DNA of 34,042 nucleotides. Origin: Desulfitibacter sp. BRH_c19. GTDB lineage: Bacteria; Bacillota; DSM-16504; Desulfitibacterales; Desulfitibacteraceae. This document shows, piece after piece, positions 6,830-14,017 of the stretch (position 1 is its first letter; each line of letters opens with the position of its first letter). The position numbers and the translations under genes were made by a program. A model generated the notes under the pieces. The model had not been told where the DNA came from. It ran no database searches and saw only the letters and a list, made by a program, of their open reading frames with translations. Location: assembly GCA_001515945.1 (NCBI GenBank), contig LOER01000008.1, positions 1 to 34,042 of the forward strand, in the 5' to 3' direction.

Positions 6830-7600
6830 CTACTTCAATAAAGGCAGTAAAGCTCCCATTACTGCAGCGACCATATCCATTGCCCAATGAGCTATTATAA
6901 AAGGCAGTAATCTTTTGGTACGAAGGAAAATTATAGGCATCAAAATAGTTAGCGGAAGAAATGATAACATTCTAAATGCCATATATTTCCAATCGAGCAT
7001 AAGGGGAAGTGCTGTATGTTGAAGCATCCACCCAAAACTAACAAGGGCAATAGCTAACCATTTATTATTAAATATGTTTATAAGACGTGGCAGACAATAG
7101 CCCTGATATGTAATTTGCTCAGAAAATCCCCACAGAATTGGGAATACTATAACACTATAAAGAGCGCCCCATAGTGGTATCCCACCCATGAGTTGCGGAG
7201 GGTATGGTGTTCCGAATATAAGTAAATAACTTAGACTCATACCAACTACTGACATGGGCATGAATAATAAGAAAAAGGCCAAACCTATTAATATTCCTTT
7301 GACAATATGACTTTTATCAATATTTACGAGGTCTAAAAGACTTTTACCTTCTTTCCGAATCTGCCTAGAAATGAGAATTAAACAACCGAGGTCAATAAGC
7401 GATCCATATACAATGAACCATTGGCCAGCAGATTGTAGTGGATTAGAATCATTTAGCAATAAGTAGATTCCTGTCACTAATAACTGAAAAAAAATTGCTA
7501 AGAAGAATCGAGTAAAAATCAAAATTACCGGCCATTTCCACTGTTTTTCGTTGCTGATGCTCAAAGCAAACACCCTTTTTCTACTTGGTTTAATCCTCAT
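6830..7600 (-). CDS. CPBP-family (CAAX/Abi) membrane protein with altered active site
   Basis: 256 residues, about seven membrane segments. The three CPBP motif regions are present: WGFSEQITYQGY (Glu161-Gln162...Gln166), FGWMLQH (Phe189, His195) and HWAMD (His238, Asp242). The family usually has EExxxR in motif 1; here it reads EQxxxQ, so two typical residues are changed while both His remain. It could be a divergent protease or an inactive relative. CPBP proteins include prenyl-protein proteases, bacteriocin-immunity proteins and membrane scaffold proteins; which applies is unknown. No clear ribosome-binding site precedes the ATG. Confidence 0.8.
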   Translation of the reverse strand: MRIKPSRKRVFALSISNEKQWKWPVILIFTRFFLAIFFQLLVTGIYLLLNDSNPLQSAGQWFIVYGSLIDLGCLILISRQIRKEGKSLLDLVNIDKSHIVKGILIGLAFFLLFMPMSVVGMSLSYLLIFGTPYPPQLMGGIPLWGALYSVIVFPILWGFSEQITYQGYCLPRLINIFNNKWLAIALVSFGWMLQHTALPLMLDWKYMAFRMLSFLPLTILMPIIFLRTKRLLPFIIAHWAMDMVAAVMGALLPLLK

Positions 7601-7627
7601 AACTAATTAGCTTACAGATATTAAGAC

Positions 7628-7690
7628 CTAGCGGTTTTCAAATTACGTTCTCGGGATTGCTAACTGATCCTTTAGCCCTCTCCAATCTTA
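7628..7690 (-). repeat. Truncated family A attC-like repeat
   Basis: TAGCGGTTTTCAAATTACGTTCTCGGGATTGC matches the left end and left flank of the 831-970 repeat (TAGCGGTTTTGGATAACGTTCCCGGG). The right arm is absent. It lies just past the 3' end of the 7713-8636 gene. Confidence 0.5.
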
Positions 7691-7712
7691 AGGTAATATA
7701 TAGATCAAGTGG

Positions 7713-8636
7713 CTATGATATAACAGAACCCTTAAACAAATTCCGAACCGATTTTTGCTCTCGGTATAATAGCCAAGTTACAATCATTCCAAAAATAAAG
7801 GTAGAAGAAGCCGTCTCCACCATGTGAGTTAAACGCACGCTAGCAATAGGTATTAGAGGGTTCTCCAAAATGTGACCAATGTTTTGCGGAATACTAAATA
7901 GTAATCCTACGAGAAAAGCCGTTTGCCAAACACCTACCTTTGAGCCACGAATCACCGGGAGAGCAAATAGCGTCCAAATCATGGCGCGCAATAGCTGAAA
8001 CATGAACAAACCTGGATTTGTACGCAGAGTATCGATTGTATGTCTCCAAAAAGAGAGGCCTTCCCCAGGGCTCCCATAAAAAGCACGTAGTTCCGGGTTT
8101 TGCCAGCCAATAAAATATCCAGCTGTCCAGTATAGAGCCAGATATACCAAAGCAATGGTAATTAATTTCCATATCCACTCCTTTACAGGCATTTCCAGTA
8201 CTGGGTTTATGGCAGAATTAGCTTTTGGCTGACCCTTTCCCAAAATCCAAACCGCTAGTGGGACGTAAAAAACTGCAACCGGGATACCCATCATAAATAA
8301 ACGTGGCAAAAGCTCATCCCCAACGGTGATATCCGACAGAAAATACCATGTCTCGATCTGCATTACAAATGTAACAGCACCGTAATAGGCAAAGGCTAAT
8401 CCCAACGCCAGCTTCCAGCCGCTCCAACGTGAGCTTAGAACTAGTCCCATTACCAATAGTGTATTGGCAAGTGCAATAACCAAAATACCAATTTCGTTTG
8501 ATAACATGCCGGGGTCCGATTTGACATCCGGTATCAGTCCTGAAACGGTCAGCGAACCACCTATAAAAAAGACAATAAATAATACTACTAAGACAATATA
8601 ACGGATTGTCCACCCAAAAGCAGAAAAACTCCTCAT
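7713..8636 (-). CDS. Polytopic membrane protein, unknown function
   Basis: 307 residues with a strong GGGAGGAG site 9 bases before the ATG. About eight membrane segments are predicted, starting with residues 12-35 (IRYIVLVVLFIVFFIGGSL) and ending near residue 290. A soluble loop (about 175-210, GWQNPELRAFYGSPGEGLSF) separates the halves. I recognise no transporter or enzyme motif. Its repeat-flanked position suggests a cassette or former cassette. The 6830-7600 gene is on the same strand but separated by a repeat fragment, so they are probably not one operon. Confidence 0.75.
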   Translation of the reverse strand: MRSFSAFGWTIRYIVLVVLFIVFFIGGSLTVSGLIPDVKSDPGMLSNEIGILVIALANTLLVMGLVLSSRWSGWKLALGLAFAYYGAVTFVMQIETWYFLSDITVGDELLPRLFMMGIPVAVFYVPLAVWILGKGQPKANSAINPVLEMPVKEWIWKLITIALVYLALYWTAGYFIGWQNPELRAFYGSPGEGLSFWRHTIDTLRTNPGLFMFQLLRAMIWTLFALPVIRGSKVGVWQTAFLVGLLFSIPQNIGHILENPLIPIASVRLTHMVETASSTFIFGMIVTWLLYREQKSVRNLFKGSVIS

Positions 8637-8750
8637 AGAAATAACTCCTCCCTAAGCTTACTACTCAAATCTATCCTCCATACTATACCATTACAAAACA
8701 AATCCGTCTTGTACTTTTTTATGTCTATACATTAACTTTCTACTCTACTT

Positions 8751-8838
8751 CGCTGACTTTTGTCTATACTTAAAACAGTACGTTACCGTAATGCCTCCAA
8801 GACTCGATACGAGGCGGTTGGCTAGTCCATACCTCGGC
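8751..8838 (-). repeat. Inverted copy of an 80-90 bp element
   Basis: The reverse complement of about 29228-29317: GCCGAGGTATGGACTAGCC... to ...CATTACGGTAACGTACTG, then TTTTAAG and a diverged AGACA.AAAGT.AGCGA tail. The similarity is high over about 75 bases. At the other copy it directly follows a reverse transcriptase scrap, so it may derive from a retroelement. Identity unknown. Confidence 0.65.
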
Positions 8839-8988
8839 AGGATCCTCCCCTGCTAGAATGTGCAATCTGCCAGGACGCACCGGGAAATACAATCTCCCTT
8901 CTCCTATTATAGAAGTAAATATGTAAAAAAGAATCATAGAGATAATTCCTAAAACTGAACCTTCCACAAGGAAGAAATCTAATAACAT
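8770..8988 (-). pseudogene. Truncated small membrane protein gene fused to the inverted element
   Basis: The frame starts at an ATG with a good GGGAGAAAG site. The first 30 residues or so look like a real membrane N-terminus (FFLVEGSVLGIISMILFYIF). The rest (RPGRLHILAGEDPAEVW...RHYGNVLF) is encoded by the repeated element at 8751-8838 and its extension. This is most simply a gene cut short by insertion of mobile-element debris. A second copy of the tail is at 29228-29317. Confidence 0.5.
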
Positions 8989-9042
8989 AACTTTCTCCCA
9001 AATTAGTATAAAAATTTTTTAAACACAATGGTTTCTGAGGTA

Positions 9043-9345
9043 TCATGAAGACCAAATAAATATATCACCAAAAATAAAGCCTAAAACAACTAAACCTAAA
9101 ACAATAGCAAAAAAAACTAGATAAGACCGTTCATTGTTTTTTATAACAGCTGTAACACCGAGGAAAAAAGCAATTATTTGGGCAATAACTGATGTAAATC
9201 CACCAATTTTTATTAAAATATCAGATGAAATAACCTTTAATAATTCCGCAAAAATGTAGAAAAAGCCACTTATTGCTAAGAAAAAAATGCTTAACCCTAC
9301 GGACCATGTACCAAAACGAGATTTTGGTAAAAGACTAATTTTCAT
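9043..9345 (-). CDS. Small membrane protein, three predicted segments
   Basis: 100 residues, with a GGAGG site about 9 bases before the ATG. Membrane segments lie at about 15-36 (VGLSIFFLAISGFFYIFAELL), 49-66 and 74-97 (LVFFAIVLGLVVLGFIFG). No family recognised. It lies directly upstream of the truncated membrane gene (8770-8988) on the same strand; the two were probably one unit before the insertion. Confidence 0.6.
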   Translation of the reverse strand: MKISLLPKSRFGTWSVGLSIFFLAISGFFYIFAELLKVISSDILIKIGGFTSVIAQIIAFFLGVTAVIKNNERSYLVFFAIVLGLVVLGFIFGDIFIWSS

Positions 9346-9466
9346 TATCTATCGCCTCCTAATTAATTATATGTTTGTTACTCGTCATATTCCACAAATA
9401 TAGATAGCCATAATGCCTATTCTCAAGAAAATCAGACCATGGAGCACGACCTTCCGTGTACAGTTT

Positions 9467-9535
9467 CAGATAATGTTTCTGGTATTCCCGACGTGTCCGT
9501 TCCGCTAGAACTGGCGCAAGGCTTGCCCGCTAGGT
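9467..9535 (-). repeat. Truncated family B attC-like repeat
   Basis: CAGATAATGTTTCTGGTATTCCCGACGTGTCC continues to GCTAGAACTGGCGCAAGGCTTGCC. This is the left half of the family seen complete at 31790-31955. The right half is missing. Confidence 0.65.
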
Positions 9536-9566
9536 TAACACTTAAATTATTCTTAGCTCAGTTTGA

Positions 9567-9728
9567 TTATATTTTTAAACCTTTCTCTTTCTTCATCATT
9601 ATAGTTAGAACTAGCTCCACAATTTCCGATGGTAATTGTCGTAATTGTTTGTTTTGCCATTCTCTTTCTTCATCTATTGAAGTACCTGCATGCTTCACGG
9701 CTTTCAAAGCATACAATGCTACATTCAT
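9567..9728 (-). CDS. Possible 53-residue protein, divergent from the TA module
   Basis: The frame runs from the ATG at 9728 to TAA at 9567-9569. It begins MNVALYALKAVKHAG, continues DEEREWQNKQLRQLPSEIVE and ends MMKKEKGLKI, a plausible amphipathic helical protein. The upstream site (AAGTGG) is weak and I recognise no family. It could be a remnant. It faces away from the Phd/HicA-like module. Confidence 0.3.
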   Translation of the reverse strand: MNVALYALKAVKHAGTSIDEEREWQNKQLRQLPSEIVELVLTIMMKKEKGLKI

Positions 9729-9785
9729 TCAATTACCACTTATAAAACTTGTAATAATTGTACACACTTTCTAATATAATGTACT

Positions 9786-9806
9786 ATCTGTACATAATGT
9801 ACAGAT
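9786..9806 (+). promoter_or_regulatory. Perfect 21-bp palindromic operator of the Phd/HicA-like module
   Basis: ATCTGTACAT-A-ATGTACAGAT, centred about 39 bases upstream of the antitoxin start. A TATAAT-like -10 is visible just before it (9774-9779). It is the likely binding site for the antitoxin. TGTACA also forms the core of the MazEF-like operator at 28430-28443. Confidence 0.6.
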
Positions 9807-9834
9807 TATGCTAATATGGGAGGTGAAGGGGGTA

Positions 9835-10272
9835 ATGACCATGTTATCTGAGCTTAATCTTACAGATGCTCGTAAAGGTTTCTCATCATTATATGACGAT
9901 GTTTTTAATACTTTTAAACCAACAGTTGTCAAACGCAAGAAAACTGAGGAAGTATTGCTTCTTCGCGTAGACCTTCAGAAGATGCTTCTATCTCATTTTT
10001 CTCTAAAACCTGAAATTATTTACGAGGATGATAAATCTGTTACTTTAGCACTTGATACCCTTGATATTTTCGTTAATAACACTACTCTAGATAAAGCTGT
10101 CAATGAACTCATTCAGGATTTAAAACTATATTCACAAGATTATATTGAGAGATCCCAGTTATTCTTACATGCGCCCAACCGTCGTTCGCATTTTCCATAT
10201 GTACTGCGAATTATGTTATGCGAAAATGATGAAGAAATCAGGAGTTTACTAGAGTATAATCATGCCACCTAA
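9835..10272 (+). CDS. Antitoxin-like protein: Phd/YefM-type N-terminus
   Basis: 145 residues started at the ATG at 9835 (GGGAGGTG 10 bases upstream); an ATG at 9841 is also possible. Residues 3-40 (ELNLTDARKGFSSLYDDV...KPTVVKRKKTEEVLLLR) have the Phd/YefM antitoxin pattern. The rest (about 55-145), with SVTLALDTLDIFVNNTTLDKA, resembles the HicB-like strand and a helical tail of unknown role. It should neutralise the toxin encoded next and bind the palindrome at 9786-9806. The toxin start codon lies inside the last codons, so translation is coupled. Confidence 0.75.
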   Translation: MTMLSELNLTDARKGFSSLYDDVFNTFKPTVVKRKKTEEVLLLRVDLQKMLLSHFSLKPEIIYEDDKSVTLALDTLDIFVNNTTLDKAVNELIQDLKLYSQDYIERSQLFLHAPNRRSHFPYVLRIMLCENDEEIRSLLEYNHAT

Positions 10273-10486
10273 GTTTAAAGATCTAAAAAAGTATTGTGAT
10301 AAGAATGGTTGGGTAATGATTCGCAATACAGATCACTGGTACTATGAAAAAATGTTATCTGATGGTACTGTTCTACAGACTAAAATTAGCCACGCTATAC
10401 ATAAAGAAATACCCAGACATCTATGGAAATTAATTCTTCGAAAACAATTAAATATAGCTGAAAAAGAGTTCTGGAATAGCCTATAA
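10262..10486 (+). CDS. HicA/YcfA-like toxin
   Basis: 74 residues overlapping the antitoxin by 11 bases. The pattern FKDLKKYCDKNGWVMIRNTDHWYYEK, then DGTVLQTKISHAIHKEIPRHLW, is that of the small HicA dsRBD-like fold (short helix, GW...strand, His near DHWYYEK, second strand, helix). Such toxins cut mRNA. In known HicA proteins the catalytic His is in a G-S-H context; here it is T-D-H. The plus strand is opposite to the cassette direction, as for the other TA modules. Confidence 0.7.
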   Translation: MPPKFKDLKKYCDKNGWVMIRNTDHWYYEKMLSDGTVLQTKISHAIHKEIPRHLWKLILRKQLNIAEKEFWNSL

Positions 10487-10749
10487 ATTGTGCTTATCCA
10501 GAATTCAATGGGTATTAAAACGGTCTGTTCATATGAATAGGTTTTAAATTTCGCCATATTCTAGGCCCCTTTTTTTAACCTTTTCTACCATTATTATACT
10601 ATTTTTGTAGAATATTTGGGGCTTTTTCTACAGGATCGTTAGGCGCTGTACAACTAAACTTTTCCCTTCCCCCACTCAACTTACTTGAAATTTAGAAACA
10701 ATAGGATAAATATCTACTGTTAAGCCAAAATCCTTATATCAATGATATC
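10487..10749. other. Non-coding stretch with a lone cassette-end box
   Basis: Contains GTTAGGC at 10638-10644, the typical terminal box of the attC-like repeats, in the right place past the 3' end of the 10750-11157 gene. The matching left arm is unclear. GGCCCC (about 10563-10568) and GGGGCT (about 10618-10623) could be its inner arms. Confidence 0.35.
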
Positions 10750-11157
10750 CTATCTATCTTTACTTTGATATTTTTTGTTTAATTCTTTAATGTTTTCATC
10801 TATTGAAATTAAATAAGGAATTGCATATCCAATAGTACTAATTAACAATCCTATTGCAACATTAGATATCACAGTTAATAAATCTCCAGAGCCAAAAAGC
10901 GTTAAATCATTTAGAAATATAAAAACATTGATAACTGCAAGTAATAATCCTAAAATGATAATTGTTTTCCCCAACCAAATAAAGATTTTTTTTTCTAAAA
11001 ATTTCGTTTCGTTAAACAGAAGATCTGAATGCTCTGATTTATTTTTTTCTCTTATTTTTTTCTCCCCGTCGGGAGAACCTATACAATCTTTACAAATTAT
11101 TGAAGTAGCATCACCATAGTTTATAGAAATAGCTTTTCTACACACTTCACAATTCAT
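10750..11157 (-). CDS. Zinc-ribbon membrane protein, unknown function
   Basis: 135 residues, started at the ATG at 11157 because GGAGGG lies 7 bases upstream; the frame is open further upstream without a signal. An N-terminal zinc ribbon has Cys3-x2-Cys6 and Cys22-x2-Cys25. A charged linker (GEKKIREKNKSEH) is followed by two membrane segments, about 57-82 and 92-118. The short C-terminal tail is Lys-rich (IKELNKKYQSKDR). No specific family recognised. The organisation suggests a membrane-anchored metal-binding domain facing the cytoplasm. Confidence 0.65.
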   Translation of the reverse strand: MNCEVCRKAISINYGDATSIICKDCIGSPDGEKKIREKNKSEHSDLLFNETKFLEKKIFIWLGKTIIILGLLLAVINVFIFLNDLTLFGSGDLLTVISNVAIGLLISTIGYAIPYLISIDENIKELNKKYQSKDR

Positions 11158-11231
11158 CTTATCCCTCCTACATACCTGTATAAATATTATTCTTTTCTCT
11201 AACCACAAAGAATACATACTAGCTGTATTGC

Positions 11232-11300
11232 GCCTAACGTTCCCGTGATTTGCGGACTTGGCAGTTGGCGCAATTTTTGACCCCAAACACTTCTACTTCT
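11232..11300 (-). repeat. Truncated family A attC-like repeat
   Basis: GCCTAACGTTCCCGTGATTTG then CGGACTTGGCAGTTGGCGC matches the left half of 29954-30090 closely, including GACCCCAAA. The right half is replaced by unrelated AT-rich DNA. It lies about 90 bp past the end of the lysE-like gene. Confidence 0.7.
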
Positions 11301-11392
11301 TTAGCAATAAAAAATATTATAGACTAGTCCAGCCCAAAAGTTGTGACCTCATACTCCATCTAGTGAAGATAATTTGATTGAAGGTCAAAATA

Positions 11393-12031
11393 TTACTTAT
11401 TATCAGAACTAGTAAACGCTGTGGCTACTCCTAAAGCAAGGTAAATGCTTCCTGTAATATATCGTTGAGCGTTTAAGAAAGATGTTTTTTTCTTGAGCAA
11501 TTTGCCTGTACTTCCAGCTAGTAACGCAAATAATGTGTCTGTTGAAATTGCTAACATAATAAAGACTAGTCCAAGAAACATGATTTGTGTAGTGGCTGTT
11601 CCTTTTGACACATCGACGAATTGTGGTAAGAATGCTAAAAAGAACAAAGCAGTCTTTGGATTAAGAAGATTTACCAGTATAGCTTTGTAAAAGACTGATG
11701 AAAGTTTGTTGTTCTTAATTCCATTATCATTATCCTCTAGCATTTCATGTTTAAGTAATTTACAAAGACCTAAATATATTAAATAACCAGCACCAATAAA
11801 TTTTATAATGTTGAATGCGGTAGCTGATGCCATTAAAAGTGCCGATATGCCAAAGGCTGCAGCTATTACATGGATAAAGCTCCCTAATTCTACACCTAAT
11901 ACAGCAGTAATACCTGCTGATCTTCCTTTCTCTATACTTTGTGTAATAATGTAAATAATGGAAGGACCAGGAGTAATTAATAAAATCAATGATGCTCCTG
12001 CAAACAATATAAGTGTAGTAATATCCGGCAT
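11393..12031 (-). CDS. LysE/RhtB-family amino-acid exporter
   Basis: 212 residues, about six membrane segments, the usual length of the family. The signature is LLITPGPSIIYIITQSIEKG, followed by GRSAGITAVLGVELGSFIH near the N-terminus. The second half repeats the fold with LLNPKTALFFLAFLPQFV. It has a good GGAGGAA site before the ATG. Members export amino acids or related compounds by proton exchange; the substrate cannot be told from sequence. It sits between attC-like repeats as an apparent single-gene cassette. Confidence 0.9.
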   Translation of the reverse strand: MPDITTLILFAGASLILLITPGPSIIYIITQSIEKGRSAGITAVLGVELGSFIHVIAAAFGISALLMASATAFNIIKFIGAGYLIYLGLCKLLKHEMLEDNDNGIKNNKLSSVFYKAILVNLLNPKTALFFLAFLPQFVDVSKGTATTQIMFLGLVFIMLAISTDTLFALLAGSTGKLLKKKTSFLNAQRYITGSIYLALGVATAFTSSDNK

Positions 12032-12229
12032 TTTTCTTTCCTCCTAAGTATGCTTTATATATTATAGATTATCACATATTATAAGTTCCACTAGATTAGT
12101 TTCGGTCAACATTTTGGCATGTAGCTCGGCAACTGCTTTTGTTTCACATAAACTATCTACTTGGATTAAACACCTAAATTTCTCCTCTTATTAATCCGCA
12201 CCATGGACAGCGCGTTCATCGTCTAATTT

Positions 12230-12422
12230 CAGCTAACGGTTTGAATTGCCGACGACGTCAAAGCTCACAGGGAAGTGCTCGTGCCCTGCGGGACTTCGCG
12301 GGCTAATGCACCGACCGACTCGGTTGCTTTGACGATGTGGCACGGCTTTCTCCATGCTCATTCTTCGTAGCCCTACTTAATGCATTACCCTACCGTGCCC
12401 TTGTGGCAATGCGTTGTTATCG
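12230..12422 (-). repeat. attC-like cassette repeat, long variant
   Basis: Left box CAGCTAAC (12230-12237) then GGTTTGAATTGCCGACGACGTC. The right arm ends GGCAATGCGTTGTTATCG (box 12416-12422). TTGAATTGCC pairs with GGCAATGCG and the inner arms CGACGTCAAAG / CTTTGACGATG pair. Other hairpins lie within (GTGCTCGTGCCCTGCGGGAC). It shares the CCGACGACGT core with the other families. It lies about 125 bp past the end of the GNAT gene. Confidence 0.7.
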
Positions 12423-12547
12423 GATGTAGGGTGCCCCGTGATTCAGAGCGGCAGCAGGATCTAACCCCTCAAATGTACAATGCCCTGCTTACTTAATGTA
12501 TGATTATAAACATTACGACATAAATATCATTAAGACAACGTTCAACC

Positions 12548-13042
12548 CTATAATATTCTTGACATGTAATATTCATCTATATATTTTCCATCAACTAGCA
12601 TTGAACATTTTTTTGTGCCCTCAATAACAAATCCATATTTTTCATACAAACGCTTTGCTCCTGTATTGAGACACATAACAGTTAATTCAAGCCTTTTAAT
12701 ATTACTTTTTTTCGCCCAATCATTCAATATATCAAAAAATTGCGTTCCAATACCCTTGCGTTGATATGCCCTACGAATACCAATAACTATATAAGCTGTA
12801 TGCTTATTTCTTCTTAGTCCACCTCTTTGAGCAGATATATATCCTACTATTTCACCTTCATCTTCGGCAAAAAGCAATAAATTATCCCCTGAAGTAGACT
12901 GGTTAATAATATTTTCAATTCGTTTAATATCCCTTATTCTCTCATCTGGTTCATACATCATATATTTTGTTTCTTTATCCAAATCAGATTTCATTTGCCA
13001 GAATGATTCTGCATCCATAATTTTAGCTTTGCGTATTATCAA
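12548..13042 (-). CDS. GNAT-family N-acetyltransferase
   Basis: 164 residues. The start is a TTG at 13042 with GGAGGT six bases upstream. The acetyl-CoA loop is clear: VIGIRRAYQRKGIGTQFF (about residues 87-104). The C-terminal motif GAKRLYEKYGFVIEGT is typical of the RimI/RimL-like group. The N-terminus (IIRKAKIMDAESFWQM) also fits. Substrate unknown. Single-gene cassette between repeats at 12230 and 13176. Confidence 0.88.
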   Translation of the reverse strand: MIIRKAKIMDAESFWQMKSDLDKETKYMMYEPDERIRDIKRIENIINQSTSGDNLLLFAEDEGEIVGYISAQRGGLRRNKHTAYIVIGIRRAYQRKGIGTQFFDILNDWAKKSNIKRLELTVMCLNTGAKRLYEKYGFVIEGTKKCSMLVDGKYIDEYYMSRIL

Positions 13043-13175
13043 CTCTGTACCTCCTATACATGCAATATATAATAATACTTTTATCCTTAGTCCACAAAAT
13101 CAAATCTATTGTGCATCTCTGCAACGTCGAACACATAAATCTACCGCAGGATGGGTGTTCCTTGCACCCGGTTTC

Positions 13176-13252
13176 CGATAACGTTCAGAGGGTTTGCGAC
13201 GTCGGATTAATACATTCATATTGGCCCCGATGTCGCAAACCCTCTGTTATCT
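13176..13252 (-). repeat. Compact attC-like cassette repeat
   Basis: The shortest and cleanest site: box CGATAAC (13176-13182), arms AGAGGGTTTGCGACGTCGG and CCGATGTCGCAAACCCTCT around a loop of about 20 bases, box GTTATCT (13246-13252). GTTC is unpaired only on the left, giving direction. The GGGTTTGCGACGT core links the TTTGCGAA and CCCGACGT families. It is the last repeat before the recombinase remnant. Confidence 0.8.
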
Positions 13253-13335
13253 GCAGCGGAGACCTCTACTTTAGGTACACCCCAGTTAAACCTTTACTGG
13301 CCTTTGTAATAGGATAACCACTACAACGATCTACC

Positions 13336-13508
13336 CTCCTGTATATATCTTAAATCAGTACCTCCCTCCAGTAGGTGCGTAGCAAAAGAGTGTCTTAAGG
13401 AATGTACAGTCACATTTTTTGAAATCTTCACTTCTTGACATATATTGTGAAAAAATTTTTGCACAGCACGTTCCGTCAAAAAGCTTCCATTTTTTCCACC
13501 TGGTAGGA
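13336..13508 (-). pseudogene. Recombinase remnant, residues about 265-321 only
   Basis: It aligns without gaps to 2833-3003 of the intact recombinase. The translated frame stays open: LPGGKNGSFLTERAVQKFF, then KNVTVHSLRHSFATHLLEGG, then TDLRYIQE. The HxxR motif is kept, but the Tyr end, the Arg box and the whole N-terminal half are gone. Amino-acid changes are few and conservative (GRFL to GSFL, VFYNAC to FFHNIC), so the gene diverged while still functional and was later gutted. Upstream it joins the recombinase promoter region directly. Confidence 0.85.
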
Positions 13509-13534
13509 CCTATCTACCAGGTGCTATGAAAAAT

Positions 13535-13620
13535 GATAATATTTGCATTACTTCTACATTTAATTTGCATTACCCTCCAAATCAATACATTTTTTTACAT
13601 TATTTCCTTTGTATTTCCTT
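13535..13620. other. Second copy of the recombinase upstream block
   Basis: AATATTTGCATTACTTCTAC, then ATTTAATTTGCATTACC and ACATTTTTTTACATTATTTCC match 3862-3960. The two TTTGCATT motifs are kept at almost the same spacing. It lies between the recombinase remnant and the bza promoter. Confidence 0.7.
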
Positions 13621-13661
13621 CTCCAGCAAATTTTTTATACTATATTCCACATAATTATTGC

Positions 13662-13690
13662 TTGACATTTCCAGTTGAGGAAATTAGAAT
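13662..13690 (+). promoter_or_regulatory. Sigma-A type promoter of the bza operon
   Basis: A consensus -35 TTGACA (13662-13667), a 17-base spacer and a -10 TAGAAT (13685-13690). A transcript from about 13697 would include both riboswitches. No second promoter is evident between them. Confidence 0.8.
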
Positions 13691-13716
13691 GTTGAGTAAG
13701 TTAATAAACTGCTAAG

Positions 13717-13900
13717 TGCAGATAGGTGCCTCGAGGTTCGAGGTCAAAAGGGAATTGGGTTCAAGTCCCAAACGGTCCCGCCACTGTAACCGGAGAGTTG
13801 CTTTACAGATATCCACTGTTCTTCAATCCCACTGGGAAAAGGAGGATGGGAAGGAGTAAAGTCGCTGTGAGACGGAAGTCAGGAAACCTGCCTATTTGCA
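13717..13900 (+). ncRNA. Cobalamin riboswitch 1 (first of a tandem pair)
   Basis: P1 closes TGCAGATAGG (13717-13726) with CCTATTTGCA (13891-13900). Conserved core elements: GGTGCC, AAAAGGGAA, CGGTCCCGCCACTGTAACCGG, the TGGGAAGG-type junction, GTGAGACGGAAGTCAGG and the B12 box AGTCAGGAAACCTGCCT (13877-13893). When cobalamin binds, the terminator at 13951-13998 should form. GAGAAC (13940-13945) can pair with GTTCTC (13954-13959) as a plausible antiterminator. Confidence 0.95.
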
Positions 13901-13950
13901 AAAGGAAAGTCTCTCGGGGATATAGAGACTATAGAATTGAGAACAATGGT

Positions 13951-13998
13951 AAAGTTCTCAGCCAAAGTTTTATTTTGGCTGAGAACTTTTTATTTTTT
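13951..13998 (+). terminator. Expression-platform terminator of riboswitch 1
   Basis: A 16-bp perfect stem, AAAGTTCTCAGCCAAA with TTTGGCTGAGAACTTT, 7-base loop, then TTTATTTTTT. Confidence 0.92.
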
Positions 13999-14017
13999 AA
14001 CTAAAACTAAATAGTAA

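Noticed and set aside
7894-8613. Two overlapping frames on the same strand as the 7713-8636 membrane protein
   Set aside because: Both are alternative-frame shadows; the 307-residue frame has the ribosome-binding site and a coherent membrane pattern.
13760-13790. A tRNA-like string (GGGTTCAAGTCCCAAACGG, then CCGCCA)
   Set aside because: It resembles a T-arm and acceptor end but is the conserved core of the cobalamin riboswitch; no cloverleaf can be drawn.
13726-14004. An open frame of 92 codons on the plus strand in the leader
   Set aside because: It lies wholly inside riboswitch 1 and its terminator, which explain the sequence; the amino-acid string looks like nothing and there is no ribosome-binding site.
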